In this document: positions 16,606-25,954 of the stretch, piece after piece | How the letters are laid out: each line of letters opens with the position of its first letter | Numbering within the stretch: the stretch's first letter is position 1 | DNA from: Rhizobium sp. BK376 | GTDB taxonomy: Bacteria; Pseudomonadota; Alphaproteobacteria; Rhizobiales; Rhizobiaceae | Assembly (NCBI RefSeq): GCF_004341625.1 | Contig: NZ_SLZG01000003.1 | Coordinates: 681,045 to 745,044, forward strand | Direction: 5' to 3' | DNA length: 64,000 nucleotides | Notes under the pieces: model-generated | What the model was told of the DNA's origin: nothing | The model's database searches: none | Seen by the model: only the letters and a program-made list of their open reading frames with translations | Translations under genes and position numbers: made by a program

Positions 16606-17519
16606 CATTCGTCTCCTGAAATCGTCTCCGTCGCCTGGAAATACCAGCCCGGCTTCTGCCTGTGAAGCAATTCCGCCGCGGTTTCCGCCCGCGCGCGACC
16701 CGCAAATATCCCAAAGCAGGTGGCGCCGGATCCCGACATGCGCGTCAGCAGCGCGCCTGATTCGCTGAGCATCCGGGAGATGGCGGCAATGTCGGCACAA
16801 AGCGTCCTTGCCGGCGCCTCAAGGTCGTTGCGCAAGCTGCCAACCACGTCGAGCCAATCTTGGCGGCGACGCTCCTGAAGCGGATCGAAATCGAATTTCG
16901 GGTTGTCCCGGCTTTCCAGCGCGCGGAACACGTCTGGCGTGGAGACACCCACGAGTGGGTTTCCGAGCACCAGCGACATGGATGGAAAACCGGGAAGCGT
17001 CATGATCTCTTCGCCGATACCACGCGCAATCAGCGGCCGGCTTGAAAGGCACATGGGTACATCGGCCCCGAGTTTCAGCGCGATCTCCGCAAGCTTTTCG
17101 CCGGGAAGCGTGACATTCCAGAGATGCATCAGGCCGCGCAGCGCCGCCGCTGCATCTGCAGACCCGCCCCCGATGCCCGAGGCAACGGGCAGGTTTTTTT
17201 CTAGATGGATATGGACCGCCGGCGTATCAAATCCCGCCGCCTGTACCGCATCCCGCAGCAGATCGCGTGCCTTCAGCACGAGATTGCTGCCGACAGGTGC
17301 GTCGGCTGAAAGCAGGGGTGCGAAACGCCCCGAAAGCGTGAATGAATCAGTCTTGGCACTGCGGAAGCCGAGGCGGTCGCCATGCCGTGTGAACGTCACC
17401 AGCATGTCCAGCAGATGGTAGCCATCCGCTCTCCGGCCCGTCACATGAAGGGCCAGATTGATTTTAGCCGACGCCTCTTCCGTCAGGTCGAAAGCGCCGG
17501 CTTCAAAGTCTGGCAACAT
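16605..17519 (-). CDS. ispE: 4-diphosphocytidyl-2-C-methyl-D-erythritol kinase
   Basis: The 304-residue GHMP kinase begins with ASAKINLALHVTGRRADGYH. Its ATP-binding glycine-rich loop is PVASGIGGGSADAAAALRGL (about 105-124), and the C-terminal motif is RMSGSGATCFGIF. It phosphorylates CDP-methylerythritol in the MEP isoprenoid pathway, supplying precursors to polyprenyl diphosphate synthase encoded at 19493-20545. Its start lies six bases after the stop of the TPR gene and its end overlaps moaB, so the three are co-transcribed. Confidence 0.96.
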   Translation of the reverse strand: MLPDFEAGAFDLTEEASAKINLALHVTGRRADGYHLLDMLVTFTRHGDRLGFRSAKTDSFTLSGRFAPLLSADAPVGSNLVLKARDLLRDAVQAAGFDTPAVHIHLEKNLPVASGIGGGSADAAAALRGLMHLWNVTLPGEKLAEIALKLGADVPMCLSSRPLIARGIGEEIMTLPGFPSMSLVLGNPLVGVSTPDVFRALESRDNPKFDFDPLQERRRQDWLDVVGSLRNDLEAPARTLCADIAAISRMLSESGALLTRMSGSGATCFGIFAGRARAETAAELLHRQKPGWYFQATETISGDE

Positions 17520-17525
17520 GGAGCC

Positions 17526-19370
17526 TTAGGACTTCTTGTCGACAGCCGGTGGCGGCGTGGTGTCGGCGGGCGCCGGCTCCACCTGCTTCGACTTGTCGGC
17601 AGCCTTGGCGTCGTCGAGCGCTGGTAGTCCGTTGGCGATCTTTTCCTTGATCTTCGGAATATCCGCTTCTTCAGGCTGCGAGGTCAGCGCGCGATTCCAC
17701 TGATAGACCGCCTCGAGCTTACGCCCGACACGCCAGTAGGCGTCGCCAAGGTGATCGTTGATCGTCGCATCGCCGGCCTTCAGCTGTGCTGCGCGCTCCA
17801 GTTCGTTGACCGAGTCGTCGAACCGGTTGAGGCGGAAATAGGCCCAGCCGAGCGAATCGACGATGTAGCCGTCATCCGGCTTCAGATCGACGGCCTTCTG
17901 GATCATCTTCAGGCCGTCGTCGAGGTTCTTGTTCATGTCGACCCAGGAATAGCCGAGATAGTTCAGAACCTGCGGCTGGTCCGGATTGAGCTCAAGCGCT
18001 TTCTTGAAGTTCGGTTCAGCCTGGTCCCACTTCTTCAGCCGCTCGTAGGCGATGCCGCGCTGGAAGAACACGGCCCAATCGCCCCGGTTCGGCACGCTGC
18101 CGATGATCTGGACAGCCTTGTCGTAATTGTCGGCCATCGCCTGATAGTCCTTGGCATCGGAAAGGACGCTGCCATAGGCCAGATAGCTGCGGATATCGTT
18201 CGGATCCGAATCGATCAGAGCCTTGAGATGCTTGCGCGCATCGTCGACCTTGCCGCTCTGGGCAAGGGACAGGCCGAGCTGCAGTTCCGAGATGCGGGCC
18301 ATCGGAGAGGTGGCTGGCACCTGCTTGTAGAAGGCGATTGCCCGGTCGGTCTGGTCCTGCTTTTCGGAGATGCCGCCGAGCAGCACGAGCGTATCGGCGG
18401 CCTTCGGATCGAGAGTATTTGCCATCTGCAGATAGAGCGAGACCACGTCCTCCGCACCATCGCGATTGAGGGCAGCGCCGATGGAGAACAGCACCGAGGC
18501 AGCACCCTCTACAGCGTTGCTTACTTCCTGATCGGGAACGGTTCCCTTGTTGATGCTGTCGCGCAATGCGTTGAGCGGAGCATAGTTGCTGATCAGATTG
18601 TCGCCGACGGAGACGGCGTCCAGTGCCTTCTGCTTGTTGCCTTGCGAGGCTTCAAGTTCGGCAAGCGCCATGACGGCGCGCATGAACGTGTCGGGCGCGG
18701 TTGCCCCGCCTTCCTTGTCGGTAACGGCGTCGTTCAGGTGGCTTCGCGCCGATTTCACATCACCATTGAGAATGGCGATCGCACCGGCATGGTAGTTCTT
18801 GAAGATGTTGAACCAGGCCGGTCCCTGCATCTTGTCGATGGCTGCGAGCGCTTCCTTGCCATGGCCCGCGCCAACCTTTGCCCAGGCAAGCAGGAGGTCA
18901 TTCATCATACGGTCGAGATCGTTCGGCCCGCTATACTTGAGGACAGACTGCGCCGTCTTGTAGTCATGGCGACGAATGGCATCGGTGCCGCGAACGATGG
19001 TCGTGATGCGCTCCACGGTCGGATCGCTCTTGAGCTCGTTGGCGTATTTCACGCCTTCCTGGATGTCTCCGTTGAGAAGGAGAGAGATCATCAGTCGCTG
19101 GCGGATTTCCGGATTTCCGGGCTCGATCAGCAGCGCCTTCTTGTAGAGCGCGATAGCCGTATTGTAGTCGTGGTCGACATCAGCCGTGCGGGCAGCAAGA
19201 AACGCGCCCGCGAACGTATCGACAGTATCGGTATCGAAGGTCGCTGCCACATCGGTTGCACTATCGGGCTTTGCGACATCTTCCGCGCGGCCCGCATTGA
19301 CGGCCGTCAGCGAAAGGATCGCGGCCAAGGCAGCGCCCGAGAGGAAACGAATGGCAAGTCTCTGCCGCAT
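17526..19370 (-). CDS. Exported tetratricopeptide-repeat protein
   Basis: ATG 19370 gives 614 residues beginning MRQRLAIRFLSGAALAAILS, a signal peptide with likely cleavage near GRAED. About a dozen TPR-like units follow, for example DHDYNTAIALYKKALLIEPG, WDQAEPNFKKALELNPDQPQVLNYLGY and a late YWRVGRKLEAVYQWNRAL. The C-terminal tail is rich in Pro, Ala, Asp and Lys. It likely acts as a periplasmic or outer-membrane protein scaffold; no partner is known. An ORF extension upstream to 19415 lacks a signal at its start. It heads the TPR-ispE-moaB unit. Confidence 0.9.
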   Translation of the reverse strand: MRQRLAIRFLSGAALAAILSLTAVNAGRAEDVAKPDSATDVAATFDTDTVDTFAGAFLAARTADVDHDYNTAIALYKKALLIEPGNPEIRQRLMISLLLNGDIQEGVKYANELKSDPTVERITTIVRGTDAIRRHDYKTAQSVLKYSGPNDLDRMMNDLLLAWAKVGAGHGKEALAAIDKMQGPAWFNIFKNYHAGAIAILNGDVKSARSHLNDAVTDKEGGATAPDTFMRAVMALAELEASQGNKQKALDAVSVGDNLISNYAPLNALRDSINKGTVPDQEVSNAVEGAASVLFSIGAALNRDGAEDVVSLYLQMANTLDPKAADTLVLLGGISEKQDQTDRAIAFYKQVPATSPMARISELQLGLSLAQSGKVDDARKHLKALIDSDPNDIRSYLAYGSVLSDAKDYQAMADNYDKAVQIIGSVPNRGDWAVFFQRGIAYERLKKWDQAEPNFKKALELNPDQPQVLNYLGYSWVDMNKNLDDGLKMIQKAVDLKPDDGYIVDSLGWAYFRLNRFDDSVNELERAAQLKAGDATINDHLGDAYWRVGRKLEAVYQWNRALTSQPEEADIPKIKEKIANGLPALDDAKAADKSKQVEPAPADTTPPPAVDKKS

Positions 19371-19442
19371 TAGGAAACCTTTCTCCAGGACGGCCGGTGG
19401 GAGGCCGGCTGCCACACTTCAATTGTGGCGAGTCATGCACAA

Positions 19443-19469
19443 CAGGATGGCTTTTTTGAAGCCGTCCTG
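19443..19469 (-). terminator. Hairpin after ispB
   Basis: CAGGATGGCTT and AAGCCGTCCTG pair with one mismatch, 24 bases after the polyprenyl synthase stop. The T content after the stem on the minus strand is weak, so termination strength is uncertain. Confidence 0.4.
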
Positions 19470-19492
19470 CAAGAAATTCAGCCTATGGCCCG

Positions 19493-20545
19493 TTAATTGA
19501 CGCGTTCGATGCAGAAATCGATCACTTCCAGGAGAGCCGATTTCCACGGCGTATCGGGCAGCGGCGCCAGTGCGTCGCGGGCGATCGTGCCGTAGTGAAC
19601 GGCCCGTGCGATGGTATCGCTGAGCGCGCCGTATTTGGTGATCAGGCCCATCGCCTTTTCGAGATTTGCATCATTGCTGTTGCCGTTCTCGATGGCGTCG
19701 CGCCAGAAGGCACGCTCGTCTTCCGTGCCGCGGCGATAGGAGAGGATGATCGGAAGCGTGATCTTGCCTTCACGGAAATCGTCGCCGACATTCTTGCCGA
19801 GATCGGCCGCCTTGCCGCCGTAATCGAGCGCATCGTCGACCAGCTGGAAAGCGAGACCGAGATTGGTGCCGTAGGACTTGAGCGCGTTGCGGCCAGACTT
19901 GTTGGCATTGGCGATGATCGGGCCGACTTCGGCTGCCGCAGCAAAGAGGGCCGCCGTCTTGGCGCGAATGACGGAGAGATAATCGTCTTCCGTCGTTTCC
20001 ATATTCTTGGCGACGGAGAGCTGCAGGACCTCACCCTCGGCGATGACGCAGGCAGCCCCGGAAAGGACATCGAGCGCTTCCAGCGAGCCGACATCGACCA
20101 TCATGCGGAAAGCCTGGCCGAGCAGGAAGTCGCCCACCAGAACGCTTGCCTGGTTGCCCCAGATCATGCGGGCCGTCGAACGCCCGCGACGCAGGTCGCT
20201 TTCGTCGACGACATCGTCATGCAGCAACGTTGCGGTGTGCATGAACTCGACCGATGTCGCGAGCTTGACGTGGTTGTCGCCCTGGTAGCCGAACAGTGCT
20301 GCGGATGCGATCGTCAGCATCGGTCGCAGGCGCTTGCCGCCTGATGAAATCAGATGTTCGGCCACTTCGGGGATCATCTGCACGTCGGAGCCGGCCTTGG
20401 ACAGGATCAGCTGATTGACGCGCTCCATATCCGCCTTGGTCAAATCCACCAAGGGCTTGACGGATGCCTGTTTGTTTTTGCTTTCTTCAAGCGGTATCAC
20501 GACGCCCAACGGTCCGGACTCCTGTTCATTTGTTGGAAACGACAA
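19493..20545 (-). CDS. ispB: Polyprenyl (octa/decaprenyl) diphosphate synthase
   Basis: The 350-residue trans-prenyltransferase has both aspartate-rich motifs: LLHDDVVDESDLRRG (first) and QLVDDALDYGG (second). It also has GGKRLRPML, which binds isopentenyl diphosphate. It makes the side chain of ubiquinone; rhizobia use Q-10, so decaprenyl is the likely product, though chain length is not read directly here. UbiA, which attaches this chain to 4-hydroxybenzoate, is encoded at 44846-45805. It is divergent from the DUF2007 gene. Confidence 0.94.
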   Translation of the reverse strand: MSFPTNEQESGPLGVVIPLEESKNKQASVKPLVDLTKADMERVNQLILSKAGSDVQMIPEVAEHLISSGGKRLRPMLTIASAALFGYQGDNHVKLATSVEFMHTATLLHDDVVDESDLRRGRSTARMIWGNQASVLVGDFLLGQAFRMMVDVGSLEALDVLSGAACVIAEGEVLQLSVAKNMETTEDDYLSVIRAKTAALFAAAAEVGPIIANANKSGRNALKSYGTNLGLAFQLVDDALDYGGKAADLGKNVGDDFREGKITLPIILSYRRGTEDERAFWRDAIENGNSNDANLEKAMGLITKYGALSDTIARAVHYGTIARDALAPLPDTPWKSALLEVIDFCIERVN

Positions 20546-20617
20546 TAAGAAGGGGCAGGTGATGCGGCAAGTGGCGATTTGTCCCGTCGCGCAAATTTGA
20601 CAGGAATCTCAGTGTCC

Positions 20618-20848
20618 ATGCACGAACTTATCCGCACCAATGACCCCGTTCTTCTCTCTTATGCGGAGAGCTTGATGAAGGATGCCGGAATACATTGTTT
20701 CATCGCGGATCAGGCAATGAGCATTCTCGAGGGTTCGCTTGGCATGTTGCCGCGCCGCTTCATGGTCGAGGAAGACAGGGCTACTCAAGCCCGGAGAATC
20801 CTTATCGATGCCGGGCTCGGCGACGAATTGCGTCCCGCCAAGAGCTGA
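20618..20848 (+). CDS. DUF2007 domain protein
   Basis: This 76-residue protein begins MHELIRTNDPVLLSYAESLM. It has the DUF2007 pattern: short alpha-beta fold, AGIHCFIADQAMSILEGSLG, PRRFMVEEDRATQARRIL. Members resemble PII/signal-transducing folds, but the function is not known. A GTG two codons upstream (20612) has the better spacing from AGGAA and may be the real start. The methyltransferase gene follows within ten bases, so the two are coupled. Confidence 0.85.
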   Translation: MHELIRTNDPVLLSYAESLMKDAGIHCFIADQAMSILEGSLGMLPRRFMVEEDRATQARRILIDAGLGDELRPAKS

Positions 20849-20857
20849 GTGAACGCC

Positions 20858-21637
20858 ATGACCGATGAGAGCGAAACGGTCGACGCCTTTCACCGTGGTG
20901 CCTTTCACATCGTTCAGCCCAGGGGCAGGGGGCATCGATCAGGCATGGACGCCATGCTCCTGGCAGCGCTTGTCGACGACGAACGCCCCATCCGCGTTGC
21001 CGATCTCGGCGCGGGCGCAGGTGCAGCTGGTCTTGCGGTTGTCTCCCGGCTTGATCGCGCCGAGGCCGCATTGTTCGAGCGCTCTTCCGATATGGCGGCC
21101 TTTGCCCGCAAGAGTCTGGCGCTGCCCGAGAATGCCCGCCTCGCTAACCGGGTTTCCGTGATCGAGGCGGATGTGAGCTTGATCGGCAAGGCCCGCAACG
21201 AGGCCGGTCTGGTCGATGACAGCTTCCATCACGTCATCATGAATCCGCCTTTCAATGACGCCAGCGACCGCCTGACGCCGGATGCGCTGAAGGCCGAGGC
21301 GCATGCCATGACGGACGGATTGTTCGAAAGCTGGGTGCGCACGGCGGGCGCAATCATGATTCCCGGTGGCCAGCTTTCGCTGATCGCCCGCCCGCAATCG
21401 ATCGGCGAAATCATCGCCGCCTGCGGCAAGCGCTTCGGCGGCATGGAAATCACGCCCATCCATCCGCGCGAAGGCGAGAATGCGGTACGCATCCTGGTGA
21501 CGGCGATCAAGGGCTCGCGGGCGCGCCTTGCGCTGCGTGCGCCGCTCGTCATGCATGAGGAGGGCACGCATAAATTCTCCGCCTTCGTTGATGATCTCAA
21601 CAACGGCCGCGCAGCGTATTCAAGGCGCGGACGATAA
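20858..21637 (+). CDS. SAM-dependent N6-adenine-type methyltransferase (TrmN6/YfiC-like)
   Basis: It has 259 residues from ATG 20858, with a GTG alternative at 20849. Motif I is VADLGAGAGAAGLAVVSRL, and the catalytic motif for exocyclic-amine methylation is NPPF at about residue 129 (HVIMNPPFNDAS). The C-terminal part with HPREGENAVRILVTAIKGSRA matches the tRNA1(Val) adenine-37 N6 methyltransferase group. It is cytoplasmic. The target RNA is inferred from family resemblance. It follows the DUF2007 gene directly. Confidence 0.87.
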   Translation: MTDESETVDAFHRGAFHIVQPRGRGHRSGMDAMLLAALVDDERPIRVADLGAGAGAAGLAVVSRLDRAEAALFERSSDMAAFARKSLALPENARLANRVSVIEADVSLIGKARNEAGLVDDSFHHVIMNPPFNDASDRLTPDALKAEAHAMTDGLFESWVRTAGAIMIPGGQLSLIARPQSIGEIIAACGKRFGGMEITPIHPREGENAVRILVTAIKGSRARLALRAPLVMHEEGTHKFSAFVDDLNNGRAAYSRRGR

Positions 21638-21733
21638 AGCGCATCCCAACAGAAAATATCTGAGCCGGCATTGCGTTTGCCCTCCGTATGCATACATCAC
21701 AACCTACTGCTCACAGCAATTCAGGGATGACGA

Positions 21734-22597
21734 ATGGCCGGTTTTCTCAAGCGCATGCTTCCGAAGCGTTTTCGCAAGGAAGGAACCGTCATTCCGGTCG
21801 TGAAGTTGAGCGGCGTCATATCGGCCGGAGGCAGCCAGTTTCGCCCCGCGCTCAATCTCGCCAACGTGTCGCTGGCACTCGACAAGGCCTTCGCCTCGAA
21901 ATCCTCTCCCGCCGTTGCCATCGCCATCAATTCGCCGGGCGGCTCCCCGGTGCAGTCGCGGATGATCTACAACAGGATCCGCGAACTCGCCCGCGAAAAG
22001 CAGAAGAAGGTTCTGGTTTTCGTCGAGGATGTCGCGGCGTCCGGCGGCTACATGATTGCGCTGGCCGGCGATGAAATCATTGCCGACCCGACCTCGATCG
22101 TCGGTTCGATCGGCGTCGTGTCGGGCGGCTTCGGTTTTCCGGAATTGCTGAAGAAGATCGGCGTCGAACGCCGCGTCTACACAGCTGGCGAGAACAAGGC
22201 GATCCTTGATCCCTTCCAGCCAGAGAAGGAAAAGGACATCGAATATCTGAAGAGCCTGCAGCTGGAAATCCACCAGGTCTTCATCGACATGGTGCGCGAG
22301 CGCCGCACCGGAAAGCTGAGGCAGGGTGACGATACCGTCTTCTCCGGCTTGTTCTGGAGCGGCAAGCGCGGCCTGGAGCTCGGTCTGATCGACGGGCTCG
22401 GCGATATGCTGCAGGAACTCAAGAAACGCTATGGCAAGAAGACCAAGCTCGAACTGGTAACCACCCCGCGCGGCCTCTTCGGCCGCAAGGCACCGGGCGT
22501 CTCTCTGCCCGGCCTCGGAGGCATCGGTGCAGACCTCGCTTCCGGGCTTGCGGAAGTGGCGGAAGAAAAGGCATGGTGGGCCCGATACGGACTTTAG
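21734..22597 (+). CDS. S49-family peptidase (SohB/SppA-like)
   Basis: The 287-residue protein has VAIAINSPGGSPVQS and the nucleophile Ser in VEDVAASGGYMIALAGDEI, with downstream Lys in AGENKAILDPFQPE. This gives the Ser-Lys dyad of S49 peptidases in the single-domain short form. It lacks a clear N-terminal membrane segment, unlike classical signal peptide peptidase A, so it may be cytoplasmic or peripheral. A small membrane protein gene begins 16 bases later on the same strand. Confidence 0.9.
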   Translation: MAGFLKRMLPKRFRKEGTVIPVVKLSGVISAGGSQFRPALNLANVSLALDKAFASKSSPAVAIAINSPGGSPVQSRMIYNRIRELAREKQKKVLVFVEDVAASGGYMIALAGDEIIADPTSIVGSIGVVSGGFGFPELLKKIGVERRVYTAGENKAILDPFQPEKEKDIEYLKSLQLEIHQVFIDMVRERRTGKLRQGDDTVFSGLFWSGKRGLELGLIDGLGDMLQELKKRYGKKTKLELVTTPRGLFGRKAPGVSLPGLGGIGADLASGLAEVAEEKAWWARYGL

Positions 22598-22613
22598 GAT
22601 CGGGAGGGGCGCC

Positions 22614-22805
22614 ATGCCGCAACTCATATTCATCATCATTGTAGTCGGCGGCTGCTGGCTGCTCTACAAACGCTTCGTTCGCGATGCACAGCGCCTGCAG
22701 CGCAAGATGCATCGTCAGGAAACCGAACGCCGCACCGGCGCGATCGGAACGCTGGTCAAGGACCCAGCGACGGGGGAATATCGCGTTAAACGGGATGATG
22801 AGTAA
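22614..22805 (+). CDS. Small single-pass membrane protein of unknown function
   Basis: There are 63 residues with one N-terminal membrane helix (LIFIIIVVGGCWLLYKRF) and a charged tail containing TLVKDPATGEYRVK. GGGAGGGGC precedes the ATG, and the 16-base distance from the S49 peptidase gene suggests a common transcript and perhaps a shared membrane role. I do not recognise a named family. Confidence 0.75.
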   Translation: MPQLIFIIIVVGGCWLLYKRFVRDAQRLQRKMHRQETERRTGAIGTLVKDPATGEYRVKRDDE

Positions 22806-22879
22806 TAGTGGCTACCAGCGAAGTAGAGCGGCAAAACGCGATCGCGAGTGAGCCAATTTCCGCAACGGCAATGTGATGA

Positions 22880-23194
22880 TCAAGTCCGTTTCTGAATCTC
22901 GGACATCCAATCTGCGCCAGCATAGCTGATACAGATGACATGGACGGTTCTACTTTCGTCATCAACGATAAAGCAGACAACTGCTTTGTCGGTTGCGGGA
23001 ATTGCACGCAATCCATTGCAAATTTCGTCCCGGACTGTGCCGACCTTGGGAAAATCCGCCAAGCGATCGATGAAGCCGACGATCTCGTCGACCTTCCTCA
23101 TGCCTGTCTCCAAGCCCGAATAGCTGGTAATCAGATCAGTAATATCAAACAGATCATGCTCTACGAGCGGATGTTTGGTGATCGTATAGCGCAT
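22880..23194 (-). CDS. ParE/RelE-superfamily toxin
   Basis: There are 104 residues: an N-terminal HPLVEHDLFDIT helix, FPKVGTVRDEICNGLRAIPATDKAVVCFIVDD and a terminal beta-strand (VHVICISYAGAD). This is the RelE/ParE fold, with the conserved Arg in GLRAI and the final strands. It begins five bases after the upstream antitoxin gene stops. Whether it poisons gyrase (ParE) or cleaves mRNA (RelE) cannot be told from sequence; the ParD-like partner favours ParE. Confidence 0.82.
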   Translation of the reverse strand: MRYTITKHPLVEHDLFDITDLITSYSGLETGMRKVDEIVGFIDRLADFPKVGTVRDEICNGLRAIPATDKAVVCFIVDDESRTVHVICISYAGADWMSEIQKRT

Positions 23195-23199
23195 GAAAA

Positions 23200-23475
23200 C
23201 TATTTATCGTGCTTTTCGCGCAGCCTTGCCTTGATGCGTTCTGCCATTGCCGGACCGTCCCAAGGTAAAAACTGATCCCTAGGAAGCTCCATGCGCCGGC
23301 GGATTTCGTCTGCCATTCCGGTAAGCGGGTCCACGGCATCGTGGCGCTCGGATATCAGTCGCCGCGCAGCTTCCTCCAGCACATCGGAAAGCGAGGCGTA
23401 TTCGCCTTTTCTCACGAGTTCTTCTGCGTCGCGCAGCGTGCTTTCAGATAGGCTCACCGTAGTCTTGACGTTCAT
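23200..23475 (-). CDS. Ribbon-helix-helix antitoxin (ParD-like)
   Basis: There are 91 residues. The N-terminus MNVKTTVSLSESTLRDAEEL with EYASLSDVLEEAARRLI is a ribbon-helix-helix DNA-binding motif. The C-terminal half, ending DGPAMAERIKARLREK, is expected to wrap the toxin. It is first gene of the pair and probably autoregulates it. It is transcribed away from glyQ, whose start is about 100 bases off. Confidence 0.82.
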   Translation of the reverse strand: MNVKTTVSLSESTLRDAEELVRKGEYASLSDVLEEAARRLISERHDAVDPLTGMADEIRRRMELPRDQFLPWDGPAMAERIKARLREKHDK

Positions 23476-23577
23476 GACCGTCTCCGTTTCAACGCTGCCG
23501 CATCATACGTTAAGTATTGACCCCTGTCCCCCGCCGTGGCACCTGTCGCCCACATTTCGCGAATTCGGACAGATCCC

Positions 23578-24540
23578 ATGACCGCAGCCACCGTTCCCGA
23601 CCACATGAACCCGAAGCGCTCTTTTCAGGCGCTGATCCTGACGCTGCACAATTACTGGGCCGACAAGGGATGCGCGGTTCTTCAGCCCTATGACATGGAA
23701 GTTGGCGCGGGCACGTTTCATCCGGCAACGACGCTGCGTGCGCTCGGCCCGCGGCCATGGCGCGCCGCCTATGTTCAGCCGTCGCGGCGCCCGTCTGACG
23801 GCCGTTATGGCGAAAACCCGAACCGCCTGCAGCATTACTACCAGTACCAGGTCATCCTGAAGCCGAACCCGCCGAACCTGCAGGAGCTTTATCTCGGCTC
23901 GCTGAAGGCGATCGGTCTCGATCCGTTGTTGCATGACATCCGCTTCGTCGAGGACGATTGGGAAAGCCCGACGCTGGGCGCCTGGGGTCTCGGCTGGGAA
24001 TGCTGGTGTGACGGCATGGAAGTCTCGCAGTTCACCTACTTCCAGCAGATCTGCGGCATCGAATGCTCGCCCGTTGCCGGCGAGCTGACCTATGGTCTCG
24101 AACGTCTCGCCATGTACGTCCAGGGCGTCGACAGCGTCTATGATCTGAACTTCAACGGCCGCGAAGGCGCCGAGAAGATCTCGTACGGCGATGTCTTCCT
24201 GCAAGCCGAGCAGGAATATTCCCGGCACAATTTCGAATATGCCAACACCGAAATGCTGCACCGCCATTTCATCGATGCGGAAAAGGAATGCCAGGCGCTT
24301 CTAGCCGCCGGCGCCCCCGGCGACAACGCCAACCAGCTGCTGCACAAGTGCGTCTTTCCGGCTTACGACCAGTGCATCAAGGCCAGCCACGTCTTCAACC
24401 TGCTGGATGCGCGCGGCGTGATCTCGGTCACCGAGCGCCAGAGCTATATCCTGCGCGTCCGCACCCTCGCCAAGGCCTGCGGCGAGGCTTTCCTGCTGAC
24501 GGATGCCGGTGGTGCAAACTGGAATCGCGCAGCGGCTTGA
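23578..24540 (+). CDS. glyQ: Glycyl-tRNA synthetase alpha subunit
   Basis: ATG 23578 gives 320 residues; ATG 23605 would also fit the family. The class II core is clear: [74 protein letters not shown]. It pairs with the beta subunit (glyS at 29887) as an alpha2beta2 enzyme charging tRNA-Gly. The two subunit genes are usually adjacent, but here they are 5.3 kb apart with five genes between. Confidence 0.97.
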   Translation: MTAATVPDHMNPKRSFQALILTLHNYWADKGCAVLQPYDMEVGAGTFHPATTLRALGPRPWRAAYVQPSRRPSDGRYGENPNRLQHYYQYQVILKPNPPNLQELYLGSLKAIGLDPLLHDIRFVEDDWESPTLGAWGLGWECWCDGMEVSQFTYFQQICGIECSPVAGELTYGLERLAMYVQGVDSVYDLNFNGREGAEKISYGDVFLQAEQEYSRHNFEYANTEMLHRHFIDAEKECQALLAAGAPGDNANQLLHKCVFPAYDQCIKASHVFNLLDARGVISVTERQSYILRVRTLAKACGEAFLLTDAGGANWNRAAA

Positions 24541-24663
24541 CGTACGCGACCGGCTGATTTTGCATTGATTTAAGCGCTATGCCATCGGTGTTTGCGCTAT
24601 TGAGTTTCCGGTTTCTTCTGCCTATGGTTGCGCTATTGGGGCGATCTTGGTGGGGCAAACATC

Positions 24664-25218
24664 GTGTGGACTTATCTGCTTTTGGCGACTGCTTTAGCTG
24701 CTACCCCGCAGGCGCCGACACGTTCCTTCGATCAGGATTTTCGAACGGAGGACCCTTCCTGTAGGGCGATGAACGACGCCTATATAGCCACTGGTAAGGC
24801 GCTGGAATATGTCGATAACCTTAGCCAACTTAGGCCTGACGGCACGCTGAAGTCTTACGCAGAGACACGCGTCGGGCCGTCCGGAGCCTACGAAAAGCTT
24901 GTGATTGCAACACAGTGGAGACAGATCGACTGGCCGTTCATATCTACGTTCGATCGCTACGGCCCTGTTTTCACCTCGTGCCGGCTGCTCGGTCATGAAC
25001 CTGTCAATGGCTACGATACCGATCATTATTCCGCGACTTGGCATAGTTTTCCATTTTCGCCGTCCTACGACATGTGGGTGTCTGTGGCGAACGGGCGAGT
25101 GATCAAGGTGGTTCGCGACTATTCCACGACCACATGGGAGTTTTCATTCCCTATTGCGGTCGATCTTTTTGACTACAGTCACAAAGCTGACGCGGAGCCC
25201 AAGGGTTCGACGCAGTAA
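24664..25218 (+). CDS. Secreted protein of unknown function
   Basis: A GTG start at 24664 gives 184 residues with an N-terminal hydrophobic segment (MWTYLLLATALAATPQAP) that looks like a signal peptide. Mature sequence includes DPSCRAMNDAYIATGKALEY and an aromatic-rich C-terminal half (WHSFPFSPSYDMWVSV). An upstream TTG (24628) is possible. Base composition is lower in GC than the neighbours, hinting at recent acquisition. I recognise no family. Confidence 0.6.
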   Translation: MWTYLLLATALAATPQAPTRSFDQDFRTEDPSCRAMNDAYIATGKALEYVDNLSQLRPDGTLKSYAETRVGPSGAYEKLVIATQWRQIDWPFISTFDRYGPVFTSCRLLGHEPVNGYDTDHYSATWHSFPFSPSYDMWVSVANGRVIKVVRDYSTTTWEFSFPIAVDLFDYSHKADAEPKGSTQ

Positions 25219-25348
25219 GCCTTCGAGATCGAAGATGTCGGGAAAAAGAACGCCCATAGCCAGGGCATAAAGCTGAATCCGCAGGTGACAATATCACGAG
25301 ACCCGCATAGTCTCCCCCGCCAATTCGTCATCGTTTTGGGGGTTCGCG

Positions 25349-25900
25349 GTGTACATCATTCTCGGCGTCATCGTTCTCGTCATTCTCTATGCCATCTTCG
25401 TCTATAACGGGCTCGTGCGCGCCCGCCAGATGGCTGAGGAGGCATGGTCCGGCATCGACGTCCAGCTCAAGCGTCGTGCTGACCTGATCCCGAACCTCAT
25501 CGAGACCGTCAAGGGATATGCGGCCCATGAGAAGGGCACCCTGGAAGAGGTGGTGGAACTTCGCAACAAGGCGCAATCCATCCCGTCAGGCGATGTTGCC
25601 GCCCGTGGCCAGGCCGAGGGGCTGCTCGGTGCCGCCCTCGGCCGCGTGCTGGCGCTTGCCGAAGCCTATCCCGATCTCAAGGCGAACCAGAATTTTTCCG
25701 AGCTACAATCCTCGCTGGAAACCATGGAAAGCGAGATCCAGATGGCGCGCCGCTATTACAACGGCGCTGCCCGGGACCTGAACGTCAAGGTCGAGAGCTT
25801 TCCTTCCAATCTCGTCGCCGGCCAGTTCGGCTTTTCCAAGCGAGACTATTTCGAGATCACCAACGAGGCCGACCGCGCGGTTCCATCGGTCAAGTTCTGA
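25349..25900 (+). CDS. lemA: LemA family protein
   Basis: A GTG start at 25349 gives 183 residues. One N-terminal membrane helix (YIILGVIVLVILYAIFVYNGLV) precedes a helical bundle with the LemA signature RARQMAEEAWSGIDVQLKRRADLIPNLIETVKGYAAHE, seen here in part, and FSELQSSLE. LemA proteins are often encoded beside a DUF2207 or TPM-domain protein. Here the DUF2207 partner (27330) is separated by aroA. The molecular role is unknown. Confidence 0.93.
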   Translation: MYIILGVIVLVILYAIFVYNGLVRARQMAEEAWSGIDVQLKRRADLIPNLIETVKGYAAHEKGTLEEVVELRNKAQSIPSGDVAARGQAEGLLGAALGRVLALAEAYPDLKANQNFSELQSSLETMESEIQMARRYYNGAARDLNVKVESFPSNLVAGQFGFSKRDYFEITNEADRAVPSVKF

Positions 25901-25954
25901 CCCGTCCGCGCTTGAACCTTCAGCCGCCATTGGACCTTTGATCGAGAAGGTATT

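Noticed and set aside
17751..19373. 540-residue plus-strand open frame
   Set aside because: Antisense to the TPR protein gene, whose signal peptide and repeats are clear.
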